From Actinomycetales bacterium (lineage in GTDB: Bacteria; Actinomycetota; Actinomycetes; Actinomycetales; Dermatophilaceae), in contig JADJTP010000001.1 in NCBI GenBank assembly GCA_016711095.1, positions 372,001-436,000 on the forward strand: DNA of 64,000 bases, in the 5' to 3' direction. The notes under the pieces were generated by a model. The model ran no database searches. It saw only the letters and a list, made by a program, of their open reading frames with translations, and was not told the origin of the DNA. The position numbers and the translations under genes are program-made. Positions 24,234 to 32,600 of the stretch are shown one piece after another. Position 1 is the first letter of the stretch. The number at the start of each line of letters is the position of its first letter.

Positions 24234-25894
24234 GCGGACCGAACCCCACCCCACCGGCACCATCACCCGGCTCGAGCCCAGGCACGCAGCCCGGTGGGCG
24301 CTCGGGCACGCAGCCCGGCGAGATCAGGCAACCGCGGCTCGGGCCGTTGGGCTGGGCTCGCTGGTCCTGGCGCACGCTCACCTCGATGCGCACGGCGTTG
24401 TTCCTGCTGCTGCTGTTGTCGGTCGCCGCAGTGCCTGGCTCGATCTTCCCGCAACGCTCCATCGACGCCGGCCGGGTCGCCGACTACCTCGCCGACAGCC
24501 CGACGACGGGTGCCTGGCTCGACCGCCTCGGGTTCTTCGACGTCTACACCTCGGTGTGGTTCTCGGCGATCTATCTGCTGCTCGTCGTGTCGCTCGTGGG
24601 CTGCATCATCCCGCGCTCGCGGCTGCACTGGCATGCCCTGCGGTCACGCCCGCCGCGCGCCCCCGCCCACCTTGAGCGACTGCAGGCCCACACGAGCATC
24701 CCGTATGCCGGCAGCTCCGCCGCCGCGCTTGCCTCCGCCCGGGACATCCTGCGCCGCAAGCGCTTTCGCGTCCATTCCCACGATGAGGGATGGGTCAGCG
24801 CAGAGTCGGGTTTGCTGCGCGAGACCGGCAATCTGCTCTTCCACGTCGCCCTCTGCATCGTCATTGTCGGGGTAGCCGTCGGTCACCTGTGGGGATGGCG
24901 GGGCGACGTCATCGTCCCGGAGGGGCAGACGTTCACCTCGACCTTCCGCAGCTATCACACCTTCTCCGGCGGGCCCCTCGTCGACTCGCTCGACGTGCCG
25001 CCGTTCGGCTTGCGGATCGACCGTTTCGACGTCCGCTTCGAGGAGGTCGTCGGTGGTGCGCAGTTTGGAGCGCCGCGGGGGTTCACGGCATACACGACGA
25101 CGACCGATGCGCCCGGGGAGGCGGGTGCTCAGCAGGTCTTGTCCGTCAATGAGCCGCTCACCCTCGGCGGCGCTGACGTGTTCCTGCTCGGCAACGGCTA
25201 TGCCCCCGTCGTCACCGTCCGCGACGCCACCGGGTCGGTGCTCTATCGGCAGGCGACCCCGTTCCTGGCGCAGGACAACTTCTACACCTCGGTCGGAGCG
25301 ATCAAGGTGCCCGCAGCGAGCCCCACGATGCTCGGCTTCTCGGGCTTCTTTCTGCCCACCGTGGACCCGAGCTTCGCGAACGGCCCGGTGTCGCAGTTCC
25401 CGGCTCTGAAGAACCCCGAGCTAGCACTGTCGGTCTGGGAGGGCAACCTCTTCCCCGGTGGGCGCTCGCAGTCGGTCTACACGCTGAACACGACCGAGCT
25501 CACCCAGGTGCCCAAGGCCGACGGCCAGCCGCTGCTGATTCGCCTCGCGCCGGGGCAGACCTACGAACTACCGGGGGGACGCGGCTCCATCACCTTTGAC
25601 TCGGTGAGCCGGTTTGCCGGGCTCTCGGTGCGCCACGACCCGGGCAAGGGCATCACCCTCGTCGCCGCGTTGCTCACCATTGCCGGTCTGGTCGCGTCAT
25701 TGCTTGTGCGCCGGCGCCGCATCTTCGTGCGGGCGTCGGCGGATCCGGCCAACCCGTCGACTACCCTCGTCACTGTCGGTGCTCTCTCCAAGACCGCCGA
25801 CCCGGGTCTCGAGGCCGCGTTGCAGGCACTGGCCCAGCAGATCGCCGACCTGTCCACCGGCGCCGCGCCTGCGGCCCGCTCGCAAAGGACGTGA
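24230..25894 (+). CDS. resB: Cytochrome c biogenesis protein ResB
   Basis: System II haem-handling protein of 554 residues. A Pro/Gly/Ser-rich cytoplasmic lead of about 40 residues precedes transmembrane helices near 55-75 (TALFLLLLLSVAAVPGS), 100-125 and 200-220. A large outside domain follows and a final helix lies near 480-500 (LVAALLTIAGLVASLLV). The N-terminal motif GSIFPQR is typical of ResB. It works with CcsB in moving haem and attaching it to apocytochrome c. ATG 24230 overlaps the ccdA stop. Confidence 0.93.
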   Translation: MSGPNPTPPAPSPGSSPGTQPGGRSGTQPGEIRQPRLGPLGWARWSWRTLTSMRTALFLLLLLSVAAVPGSIFPQRSIDAGRVADYLADSPTTGAWLDRLGFFDVYTSVWFSAIYLLLVVSLVGCIIPRSRLHWHALRSRPPRAPAHLERLQAHTSIPYAGSSAAALASARDILRRKRFRVHSHDEGWVSAESGLLRETGNLLFHVALCIVIVGVAVGHLWGWRGDVIVPEGQTFTSTFRSYHTFSGGPLVDSLDVPPFGLRIDRFDVRFEEVVGGAQFGAPRGFTAYTTTTDAPGEAGAQQVLSVNEPLTLGGADVFLLGNGYAPVVTVRDATGSVLYRQATPFLAQDNFYTSVGAIKVPAASPTMLGFSGFFLPTVDPSFANGPVSQFPALKNPELALSVWEGNLFPGGRSQSVYTLNTTELTQVPKADGQPLLIRLAPGQTYELPGGRGSITFDSVSRFAGLSVRHDPGKGITLVAALLTIAGLVASLLVRRRRIFVRASADPANPSTTLVTVGALSKTADPGLEAALQALAQQIADLSTGAAPAARSQRT

Positions 25895-25896
25895 GT

Positions 25897-27054
25897 ATGC
25901 CGTCGCTCGTCGCCTTCCCGGGGCTCGCAGCGCTTCAGGGGCTCACCGGTGCGGCCCCGCCGACCGGGCTCGCCAGCGCTGCCACGTCGCCCGAGCTGGC
26001 CAGTGCCGCCAACCTGGCGCTCTATTCATCGATGGCAGTCTTCACGATCACCATGCTGCTCTACGCGGCATACCTCGCGGCGTTGGGACCCGACCCGTCG
26101 CTGCGGCGCGCCGGCGAACCCGCCAGGGAGCTCGTCGGCGCCGGAGCTGGCGCGTCGGGCACTTCGGGGAGTCCGAACCCGTCAGATGCTGCGACCACCG
26201 GCGCGACCAGCGAGCTTGCCGGTGCTTCGGCGGGTTCTGGGGCGGGTGCTGTGGTGGGTTCTGGGGCGGGTGCTGCGGCGGGTGCTGCGGGTGGGCCGTC
26301 GATGCGAGCGCGCAAGCTCGCTGGCAGCGCCTTCGCGATGACCTGCTTGGCCACTGTCCTGCTTGTCGCGTCGGTCGCCCTGCGCGGGCTGTCGGTCATG
26401 CGTGCGCCGTGGGGCAACATGTTCGAGTTCGCGACGGCCGGAGCCGCTGCCGCCGCCGTTGCCTACTGCCTGCTGGCCCGGCGCAACCGGTGGGATTGGC
26501 TGGGTCTTTTCGTCGTCGGGCCGATCCTGCTCACGCTCGGCACCTCGCTGCTCGCGTTCTACACCGAGGCTGCCGAGCTCATGCCGGCGCTCAAGAGCGT
26601 GTGGCTGGTCATCCACGTCATCGTCGCGATCCTTGCCGTCGGCTTGTTCGTCATCGCCTTCTCCGTCGGCATCCTGTATCTCATCAAGGCCCACCGCGAG
26701 GCCGACGCAAACACCCGGCCCAACTTCCTGGAGACGCTGCCGAGCGCGGCGAGCCTGGAGCGCACGGCATACGGGCTCAACATGGTGGGCTTCATCCTCT
26801 GGACCTTCACCTTGGTCGCGGGCGCGATCTGGGCCCAGAAGGCCTGGGGAGCGTATTGGACCTGGGACCCCAAGGAAGTGTGGACCTTCGTCGTCTGGGT
26901 CGTGTATGCCGCCTACATGCACGCCCGCGCGACGGCCGGCTGGGAGCCGCGCAAGGCGATGTGGATCGCGCTGGCCGGTTTCGGCACGGTGATCATCAAC
27001 TTCGCGGTGGTCAACGTGTTCTTCGTGGGACAGCACTCGTATTCAGGGTTGTGA
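25897..27054 (+). CDS. ccsB: Cytochrome c biogenesis protein CcsB/CcsA (haem handling)
   Basis: Membrane haem-binding subunit of the System II synthase, 385 residues, about eight helices. The WWD region WGAYWTWDPKEVWTFVVW lies near residues 315-332. A Gly/Ala/Ser-rich linker of some 50 residues (about 75-125) is coded by imperfect GGTGCTGCGGCGGGT-like DNA repeats around 26220-26300. ATG 25897 is chosen since AAAGGA lies eight bases before it; a GTG at 25891 overlaps the resB stop and is possible. Confidence 0.93.
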   Translation: MPSLVAFPGLAALQGLTGAAPPTGLASAATSPELASAANLALYSSMAVFTITMLLYAAYLAALGPDPSLRRAGEPARELVGAGAGASGTSGSPNPSDAATTGATSELAGASAGSGAGAVVGSGAGAAAGAAGGPSMRARKLAGSAFAMTCLATVLLVASVALRGLSVMRAPWGNMFEFATAGAAAAAVAYCLLARRNRWDWLGLFVVGPILLTLGTSLLAFYTEAAELMPALKSVWLVIHVIVAILAVGLFVIAFSVGILYLIKAHREADANTRPNFLETLPSAASLERTAYGLNMVGFILWTFTLVAGAIWAQKAWGAYWTWDPKEVWTFVVWVVYAAYMHARATAGWEPRKAMWIALAGFGTVIINFAVVNVFFVGQHSYSGL

Positions 27055-27060
27055 GCCCGG

Positions 27061-27096
27061 CTGAGCGTGCTGAGTCTGCTGAGCCTGCTGAGTCTG
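27061..27096 (+). repeat. Four tandem 9-bp units
   Basis: CTGAGCGTG, CTGAGTCTG, CTGAGCCTG and CTGAGTCTG follow each other just after the ccsB stop. This is a short microsatellite-like array in the 180-bp gap before the DUF4229 gene. No function is evident. Confidence 0.7.
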
Positions 27097-27234
27097 GGTG
27101 GATTCCGGCGAGGTCTGCGGGGTCTGACGGGGTCGTGACGGGTTCGTGCCCGGTCAGGAAGTGAACTGGTGAGTTCGTCGTCGGTGTTCTCGGGCCGATG
27201 TCGGCCATGGACTCACCGCATGGGAAGGTGGGTC

Positions 27235-27576
27235 GTGCTCAAATACTCAGTCCTGCGGATCGGTCTGTTCGCCGTGTGCTTCGCGGTGATTTGGGCGGTG
27301 TGGTTGCGCGGTCTTGAGAGCGACTTCATGAGCCTGGTGCGCCGCTATCCCGACCAGGTCTTCTGGGCGCTCGTCGCAGCCGCAGTCATCTCGATGATCG
27401 TGTCGCTCTTCGGGCTGCGCAGGATGCGTGAAGATATCTCGCAGAGCATCAACGATCGGGTCAACGCGAGGTTGGAAATGCGGGCCCGTAACGCAGCAGA
27501 GCATCCTGAACGGCGCTCTGCGCGCAGCGGTCTGGACGCCGACGCGGCCGACGAAGACGCCGAGGCCGACCGCTAG
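27235..27576 (+). CDS. DUF4229 domain membrane protein
   Basis: Small membrane protein of 113 residues with two helices: VLRIGLFAVCFAVIWAVWL and QVFWALVAAAVISMIVSLFGL, followed by a charged tail that begins RRMREDISQSINDRV. The order LKYSVLRIGLFAV at the start is typical of DUF4229. GTG 27235 is chosen because GGAAGG is seven bases ahead. It follows the cytochrome c operon, as does a similar gene in mycobacteria. Function unknown. Confidence 0.8.
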   Translation: MLKYSVLRIGLFAVCFAVIWAVWLRGLESDFMSLVRRYPDQVFWALVAAAVISMIVSLFGLRRMREDISQSINDRVNARLEMRARNAAEHPERRSARSGLDADAADEDAEADR

Positions 27577-27632
27577 CCCCCAGAGCCCCCACCCCATCCC
27601 CACCCGTTCCCCAGACCACCGCCACCCCCACC

Positions 27633-27695
27633 CGCCGAGATTGACGTTGGGTGCACGACACGCCGGGCCTCGCAGTCGCAAGGTCAATCTCGGCG
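27633..27695. repeat. 63-bp hairpin repeat, copy 1 (3' side of the DUF559 nuclease gene)
   Basis: The arms CGCCGAGATTGAC (27633-27645) and GTCAATCTCGGCG (27683-27695) pair perfectly over 13 bp; after one mismatch TTG/CAA adds three more pairs. The loop contains TGCACGACACGCCG. The repeat touches the TAG stop of the nuclease gene (27696-27698). It matches 28697-28759 in reverse orientation at about 51 of 63 positions. Confidence 0.9.
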
Positions 27696-28592
27696 CTAGA
27701 GCAGGTGTGGCCGGACCAGGGAATAGACAGCTCTCGGGTTGCGGGCGAGCGTGGCATCGACCTGGTACACGGTCCAGCCGATCGCTCGCAGTGTGTTGTG
27801 ACGACCGCGGTCCCGGCTGCGCTGCCGCGGGTCGCCATCGTGATACTGCCCGTCGTATTCGATTCCGACCTGCTGGTGCTCCCAGCCGAGGTCCAGCCGG
27901 GCCACCACCCTTCCGTCGGGGCCTCGGACCAGCAACTGAGGGGTTGGCGGTGGGAGCCCCAGGCGGACCAGCCCGACTCGAAGCACCGACTCAGGGATCG
28001 ACTCTGCGCGCGGGTCCAGCTCCGGCAGGACGGCCCGGGCATTGCGTATGCCGCGCATCCCACCAAACTCCTCGGCGAACGCTGAGAGCCCGGCCACGTC
28101 GACCCGCCCCACACGCAGCACCTGATCAACTCGGGCGATGTCCAGCGGCCTTCTGCCACGAACCGCGAGGTCCAGGGCAGTCCGAACCGCCGTCAGCGAC
28201 CGACCGACGGGGGTCTCGACGAGGTCTGCATCGGCGAGCATGAGCCGTCGCATCCGAACGCCGTCCCTGTCTCGGAACCTGCCCGACGTCGCGTTGGCCA
28301 TCTCCAACGGCAGCCCGCGTGCCTGGGTGTCGGCGCCCAGCAGATAGGCAGCGGAGAGCCCGACCCACACCGGCCCCGAGCCGACGACGCTGCGCAAGGC
28401 GGACATCCGCTCGTGTACGTCCAAGTCCTCGGGCGACAAGGCTCGCACCCCGCGGAAGACCGGCTGAAGGTGCCGCCGGGCGTGGCGGACGGGCCATTCC
28501 GGGGGAGGTGTGCGAGTTCGCACGAGGGGCTGAGACGCCGGTGGCGGCGGTGGAGTCGGCTCGACGGCCGGGTACGGGATCGTGGTCCACAT
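27696..28592 (-). CDS. DUF559 (Vsr-like PD-(D/E)XK) endonuclease-domain protein
   Basis: Protein of 298 residues. The first 30 residues are Pro-rich; the middle part, VWVGLSAAYLLGA to about 150, resembles the AbiEi/type IV antitoxin-like region often fused to this domain. The C-terminal nuclease fold reads VVARLDLGWEHQQVGIEYDG followed by QYH, RSRDRGRHNTLRAIGWTV, with Asp in ARLDLGW and Glu-Tyr-Asp-Gly as likely active-site residues. Such genes are often multicopy in actinobacteria; no biochemical role is established. The gene lies between inverted copies of a 63-bp hairpin and interrupts the block between the cytochrome c operon and menA, which suggests transfer. Confidence 0.85.
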   Translation of the reverse strand: MWTTIPYPAVEPTPPPPPASQPLVRTRTPPPEWPVRHARRHLQPVFRGVRALSPEDLDVHERMSALRSVVGSGPVWVGLSAAYLLGADTQARGLPLEMANATSGRFRDRDGVRMRRLMLADADLVETPVGRSLTAVRTALDLAVRGRRPLDIARVDQVLRVGRVDVAGLSAFAEEFGGMRGIRNARAVLPELDPRAESIPESVLRVGLVRLGLPPPTPQLLVRGPDGRVVARLDLGWEHQQVGIEYDGQYHDGDPRQRSRDRGRHNTLRAIGWTVYQVDATLARNPRAVYSLVRPHLL

Positions 28593-28642
28593 TCTCAGAG
28601 CATGCCCAGCGTCGCTGCGACCGAATGCCAGTTTCCCCAGCC

Positions 28643-28651
28643 TGTGGATAA
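28643..28651 (-). promoter_or_regulatory. Perfect single DnaA box
   Basis: TGTGGATAA is the complement of TTATCCACA, the consensus DnaA box. It lies in the 104-bp leader between the nuclease start and hairpin copy 2. It is AT-rich against its surroundings and I noticed no other copy in the window. A single box is no origin. Confidence 0.4.
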
Positions 28652-28696
28652 GCCACCGCCTTGCCTCTCACCGCCGGGCTCAACACCCGGGGTCAC

Positions 28697-28759
28697 CGCC
28701 GAGATTGACGTTGTGACCCCCTACCTCGGCGTGTCGTGCAGGCAATGTCAATCTCGGCG
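28697..28759. repeat. 63-bp hairpin repeat, copy 2 (5' side of the DUF559 nuclease gene)
   Basis: Same 13-bp perfect arms (28697-28709 and 28747-28759) and the same one-mismatch-plus-three extension as copy 1, but in opposite orientation: its loop reads CGGCGTGTCGTGCA. It lies 25 bp beyond the menA stop, and may also work as a terminator there. Together the two hairpins delimit a unit of 1127 bp. Confidence 0.9.
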
Positions 28760-28784
28760 GGGCGAGCGAAGGCCATGCCAAGGT

Positions 28785-29696
28785 CTAGCCAGCGCCGAGC
28801 AGAGAACCAGGCCCAAAACCGGAGCCGGCGGCGATCAGAGCGGCAGCCAGCAGCACGGCATACCCGAGCTGGAGTCGGCCGGTCGCGACGAGGACGGGCA
28901 CGAGCTCTCGCCCCAGCGCGCCCGAGCGGAGCACCCGCCACGGCGCAACGGCCAGCGCCGCCGACGGCAGCGCCAGCAGGGCAAGCGGATACCAGCACGC
29001 GACCACCACAACCATCGCCAGCGCGACGACCACCAGCAGTCCCCAAAGCCGCCGGGTCGCCGGGTCGCCGAGGCGGACCGCGAGAGTGGTCTTGCCCGAC
29101 ACCCGGTCGGTCGGGATGTCGCGCAGATTGTTGGCAACCAGGATCGCCGAGGCGAGAGCTCCCACCCCCACGGCGCAGGCCAACCCCGGCCAGGTGAGCG
29201 TTCGGGCCTGAGTCATCAGCGTCCCGAGGGTCGCCACGAGCCCGAAGAACACAAAGACCATGACCTCGCCGAGCCCCCGATACCCATAGGGCCGCCGTCC
29301 GCCGGTGTAGCCCCAGGCCGCCGCGATGCAAGCCACTCCGATCGGAACGAGGATCCAGGACTCCGACAGGGCGATGAGGGCGAACCCGAACAAGGCTGCG
29401 AGGAAGAACGCGACGTATGCCGCGAGCTTCACGTCGCCGGGGGCGGCCAGTCCCTGCCCGACGAGCCGCACCGGTCCGACCCGCCGGGCGTCGGTGCCGC
29501 GCACCCCATCGGAGTAGTCGTTGGCGTAGTTGACGGCGACCTGCAGGGCCAGCGATACGGCCAACGCGAGAACCGCCAAGCTGGCATTCCCGCGGCCGAC
29601 GGCATACGCGGCGCCGGTGCCCACGAGGACGGGTGAGACGGCGGCGGGGAGGGTGCGCGGACGCGCTCCGGCGACCCATTCGGCGAGCGTGGCCAT
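28785..29696 (-). CDS. menA: 1,4-dihydroxy-2-naphthoate polyprenyltransferase MenA
   Basis: UbiA-superfamily membrane enzyme of 303 residues, about nine helices, which prenylates DHNA to demethylmenaquinone. The first Asp-rich motif is NYANDYSDGVRGTD (about 54-67) and the second is NNLRDIPTDRVSGKTTLAVRLG (about 185-206, written here in part of its length). The N-terminal ARPRTLPAAVSPVLVG is typical of MenA. ATG 29696 is chosen over upstream starts since family similarity begins at AEWVAGARPRT. It lies downstream of menE on the same strand. Confidence 0.95.
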   Translation of the reverse strand: MATLAEWVAGARPRTLPAAVSPVLVGTGAAYAVGRGNASLAVLALAVSLALQVAVNYANDYSDGVRGTDARRVGPVRLVGQGLAAPGDVKLAAYVAFFLAALFGFALIALSESWILVPIGVACIAAAWGYTGGRRPYGYRGLGEVMVFVFFGLVATLGTLMTQARTLTWPGLACAVGVGALASAILVANNLRDIPTDRVSGKTTLAVRLGDPATRRLWGLLVVVALAMVVVVACWYPLALLALPSAALAVAPWRVLRSGALGRELVPVLVATGRLQLGYAVLLAAALIAAGSGFGPGSLLGAG

Positions 29697-29852
29697 GTGT
29701 GGTTGCGAATCCTTCGGCGGGACGGACGGGCGGTGCGGCAGCACGGGCGAGACGAGCATTACGGGCACGCGGCTGGCGACGACAACGGCGTGGGCATGTC
29801 CCAGTGGCCCAAGTCGCGCCTGCAGCAGACTACGCGGGGCAGGCGAGCACGC

Positions 29853-31025
29853 TCAGTCAGAGCTGAAGGCGGCGCTGATGGCGACCCGGTCGGGCTTGCC
29901 CGGTCCCTTGACCGGAAACTCACTGACGACCAGCACCAGCCTGGGCAGGGCCGCGTCGGAGACCACGCCGCGCAAAGCGGCGCGGGCGTCCTGCACGGTC
30001 GGTACCCGGGCGGTTCGGGGGGCCAGGGTGATCATCGCGGCGACGACCTGTCCCCACTCGGCATCGGGCACCCCCACGACGACCGCGTCATGCACGCCGG
30101 GCAGGAAACGCACGAGAGCGTCCTCGATCGGCCCCGGGGCAACCTTGACCCCGCCCGTGTTGATGATCTCGTCGGCGCGGCCGGTGACATGCAACTGACC
30201 CTGGGTGTCAAAGAACCCGAGGTCTTCGGCCCTGAACCAGCGCACTCCGTCGGCGTCGACGCTGAAGTGGTCGGCGGTGAGAGCGGGATCTCCGAGGTAG
30301 CCGGCGGCCACCGTCGCCCCGCCCAGGACGATGTGCCGGTCGTTGTCGATGTGCATCTCGCTCACCGGCAGCGGCAGCCCGTCGTAGATGCACCCACCGG
30401 CAGTCTCGGTCATCCCGAAGGTGCCGACCAGTCGCACGCCGAGCTCGCCGGCCCGCCGCTGCATGTCCGACGGCATCGCGGCCGCCCCGCACAGGACGGC
30501 ATCGAAGGCCGCCAGCGTCTCCACCCCCAGCGGGTCATCGAGCAGCCGGGCCACCTGGGTCGGCACGAGCGACACATAGGTCGGGTCGGGCGTGTTGGGC
30601 ATCTTCCGGGCCGCCGCGGCAAAACCCTCGACCGTAAAACCGCCGTCGAGATTCATGACCGTCGGCTCGCCGGCCGAGCCCAGGCCAGCGCGGACGATCA
30701 CCTGCAGGCCGGCGATATGGTGCGCCGGCAGGGCCAGCAGCCACGACCCCGGACCGGAGAGCACGTCGTGGGTGGCGCCGGCCGAGGCAAGCAGATTGTT
30801 GGCCGTAAGCATGGTGCGCTTAGGGATCCCCGTCGAGCCCGACGTCGACACGACCAGCGCCAGCCCGTCCGGGAGCCGGCCCCGCGAAGCGTCGGGCAGG
30901 ACAGGGGGCTGTGAGCCCGCGGCATACGGGAGCAGCGGTGGGCCGGAGCCGTCGAGGGACGCCATCACCTGCGGGACCGCGCCGAGCAGGGCGGGACCGG
31001 TGGCCAGCGGGATGGGCCGAAGCAC
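29853..31025 (-). CDS. menE: o-Succinylbenzoate--CoA ligase MenE
   Basis: Acyl-adenylate forming enzyme of 390 residues, the short actinobacterial form, making OSB-CoA. Motifs are the P-loop STSGSTGIPKRTML (about 60-73), GTFGMTETAGG (about 199-209), FRAEDLGFFDTQG, and the C-terminal catalytic Lys region KGPGKPDR. GTG 31025 is used, though a strong GGAGGT lies 18 bases upstream of it, farther than usual, and no better in-frame start was found. The gap to the menB stop holds a 31-bp copy of menD sequence. Confidence 0.92.
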   Translation of the reverse strand: MLRPIPLATGPALLGAVPQVMASLDGSGPPLLPYAAGSQPPVLPDASRGRLPDGLALVVSTSGSTGIPKRTMLTANNLLASAGATHDVLSGPGSWLLALPAHHIAGLQVIVRAGLGSAGEPTVMNLDGGFTVEGFAAAARKMPNTPDPTYVSLVPTQVARLLDDPLGVETLAAFDAVLCGAAAMPSDMQRRAGELGVRLVGTFGMTETAGGCIYDGLPLPVSEMHIDNDRHIVLGGATVAAGYLGDPALTADHFSVDADGVRWFRAEDLGFFDTQGQLHVTGRADEIINTGGVKVAPGPIEDALVRFLPGVHDAVVVGVPDAEWGQVVAAMITLAPRTARVPTVQDARAALRGVVSDAALPRLVLVVSEFPVKGPGKPDRVAISAAFSSD

Positions 31026-31064
31026 GTCGTATGCCGTGTCGTCACCTCCGTGAGTTGGGTGGAT

Positions 31065-31095
31065 GGGCGGTGGTCGGCGAGCTGCTCGCGCAGGG
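31065..31095. repeat. 31-bp exact repeat, copy in the menB-menE gap
   Basis: GGGCGGTGGTCGGCGAGCTG followed by CTCGCGCAGGG is identical, on the same strand, to 35456-35486 inside the menD coding region. Flanks do not match. A stray duplication of the menD 3' part is the simplest reading. Confidence 0.8.
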
Positions 31096-31114
31096 GATCG
31101 AGTGGTGGGCGGAC

Positions 31115-32077
31115 TCAGAAGTACCAGGGGAAGGGGGACCAGTCGGGGTCACGTTTCTGCAGGAACGCGTCGCGGCCCTCGACCGCTTCGTCGGTCATGT
31201 ACGCCAGGCGGGTCGCCTCGCCGGCGAACACCTGTTGGCCCATCAGCCCGTCGTCGAGCAGGTTAAAAGCGAACTTGAGCATCCGCTGGGCCGTCGGCGA
31301 CTTGCCGTTGATCTCAGCGGCGACCTGCAAGGCGGTCGCTTCGAGGCTGGCATGGTCGGCGACGATGTTGACCGCACCCATCCGGTGCATGTCCTCGGCG
31401 GTATAGCTGCGGCCGAGGAAGAAGATCTCCCGGGCGAACTTCTGGCCCACCATCTTGGCCAGATAGGCCGAGCCGTAGCCGCCGTCGAACGACCCGACGT
31501 CGGCGTCGGTCTGCTTGAAGCGGGCGTGCTCGCGGCAGGCGATCGTCAGGTCGCAGACGACATGCAGGCTGTGCCCCCCGCCGGCTGCCCAGCCGTTGAC
31601 GACGGCGACGACGACCTTGGGCATAGTGCGGATGAGCCGTTGCACCTCGAGGATGTGTAGGCGTCCACCCTCGGCCTGCACGCGCGCCGCATCCACGGTG
31701 TCCGACGTTGTGCCGGAAGCGTATTGATAGCCCGAGCGGCCGCGGATCCGTTGGTCGCCGCCGGTGCAGAAGGCCCAGCCGTCGGTCGTCGGGGAGGATC
31801 CGGACCGGGGGCTCGGCCCGTTGCCGGTGAGCAGGACGACACCGACGTCGGCAGTCATCCGAGCGTGGTCGAGCACCCGATGGAGCTCGTCGACGGTGTG
31901 CGGCCGGAAGGCGTTGAGCACGTCGGGTCGATCGAAAGCCACCCGCACGGTGCCCCGGCCTGGGCCGTCGACGACAGCGCGGTGGTAGGTGATGTCGGTG
32001 AGCTCGAAGCCCTCCACCGGGTCCCAGGCGTCCGCATCGAACGACGCCGAGATGGGGGGGCGGGCCGCGGTGCTCAC
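31115..32077 (-). CDS. menB: 1,4-Dihydroxy-2-naphthoyl-CoA synthase MenB
   Basis: Crotonase-fold enzyme of 320 residues, about 20 to 30 longer than short MenB forms but usual for actinobacteria, which cyclises OSB-CoA. Seen: VAFDRPDVLNAFRPHTV, GWAFCTGGDQRIRG (oxyanion loop and active Asp/Gly), VVAVVNGWAAGGGHSLHVVCDLTIA in two parts, and the C-terminal PDWSPFPWYF ending typical of MenB. GTG 32077 is chosen because upstream residues are Arg-rich and alien. It is divergent from a VOC gene and menC. Confidence 0.94.
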   Translation of the reverse strand: MSTAARPPISASFDADAWDPVEGFELTDITYHRAVVDGPGRGTVRVAFDRPDVLNAFRPHTVDELHRVLDHARMTADVGVVLLTGNGPSPRSGSSPTTDGWAFCTGGDQRIRGRSGYQYASGTTSDTVDAARVQAEGGRLHILEVQRLIRTMPKVVVAVVNGWAAGGGHSLHVVCDLTIACREHARFKQTDADVGSFDGGYGSAYLAKMVGQKFAREIFFLGRSYTAEDMHRMGAVNIVADHASLEATALQVAAEINGKSPTAQRMLKFAFNLLDDGLMGQQVFAGEATRLAYMTDEAVEGRDAFLQKRDPDWSPFPWYF

Positions 32078-32191
32078 GGGGGAAGGATATGTCCTGCACG
32101 GTCGGCGGTTCTTGTCGGTCGCGGTGGGCCTCCGGTCTCTGCCCTGCCCGTAAAGCCCGCGGGCTTCTGACGCTGCTGGCACACTGCCGGT

Positions 32192-32596
32192 ATGCCGCTG
32201 CGTTGGTACACCGTCATCGTCGACTGCCACGACATCGCCGCCCAGGCGCGGTGGTGGGCTGAAACGCTCGGGTGGCAGATCGCCTACGAAGCCGACGACG
32301 AGATGGTCATCATCCCGCCGGGGATGTCCGCCGATCCGGTGCCGGAGTTGCCGGCCTGGCTTGCGGCCGGGCAGGCGATGGTGTTCGTGCCGGTCCCGGA
32401 GGCCAAGACCCTCAAGAACCGGCTCCATCTCGACCTCGCCCCGCACACCTCACAGGACCGCGACGCCGAGATCGCTGCGTTGCTGGCTCGCGGCGCCAGC
32501 CGTGTCGACGTCGGCCAGCACGAGGCCGTGAGCTGGACCGTCCTCGCCGACCCGGAGGGCAACGAGTTCTGCGTGCTGTCGGCCCGCGACCACTGA
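32192..32596 (+). CDS. VOC superfamily (glyoxalase-like) protein
   Basis: Small protein of 134 residues with two beta-alpha-beta-beta-beta units: YTVIVDCHDIAAQARWWAETLGWQ at the start, NRLHLDLAP in the middle and WTVLADPEGNEFCVL at the end, the pattern of the Glyoxalase_6 group. The metal ligands cannot be assigned. It ends four bases before menC and is probably cotranscribed with it. Substrate unknown. Confidence 0.85.
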   Translation: MPLRWYTVIVDCHDIAAQARWWAETLGWQIAYEADDEMVIIPPGMSADPVPELPAWLAAGQAMVFVPVPEAKTLKNRLHLDLAPHTSQDRDAEIAALLARGASRVDVGQHEAVSWTVLADPEGNEFCVLSARDH

Positions 32597-32600
32597 CCGC

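Noticed and set aside
26220..26300. GGTGCTGCGGCGGGT-like repeats as a separate repeat element
   Set aside because: They are in frame inside ccsB and code for a Gly/Ala/Ser linker, so they are part of the gene.
28643..28651. Replication origin at the DnaA box
   Set aside because: Only one box, no cluster, no AT-rich unwinding region and no dnaA/dnaN nearby.
31026..31114. Frameshifted N-terminus of menE reading LREQLADHRP
   Set aside because: That peptide belongs to the duplicated menD piece and is in a different frame from MenE; MenE homology already starts at GTG 31025.
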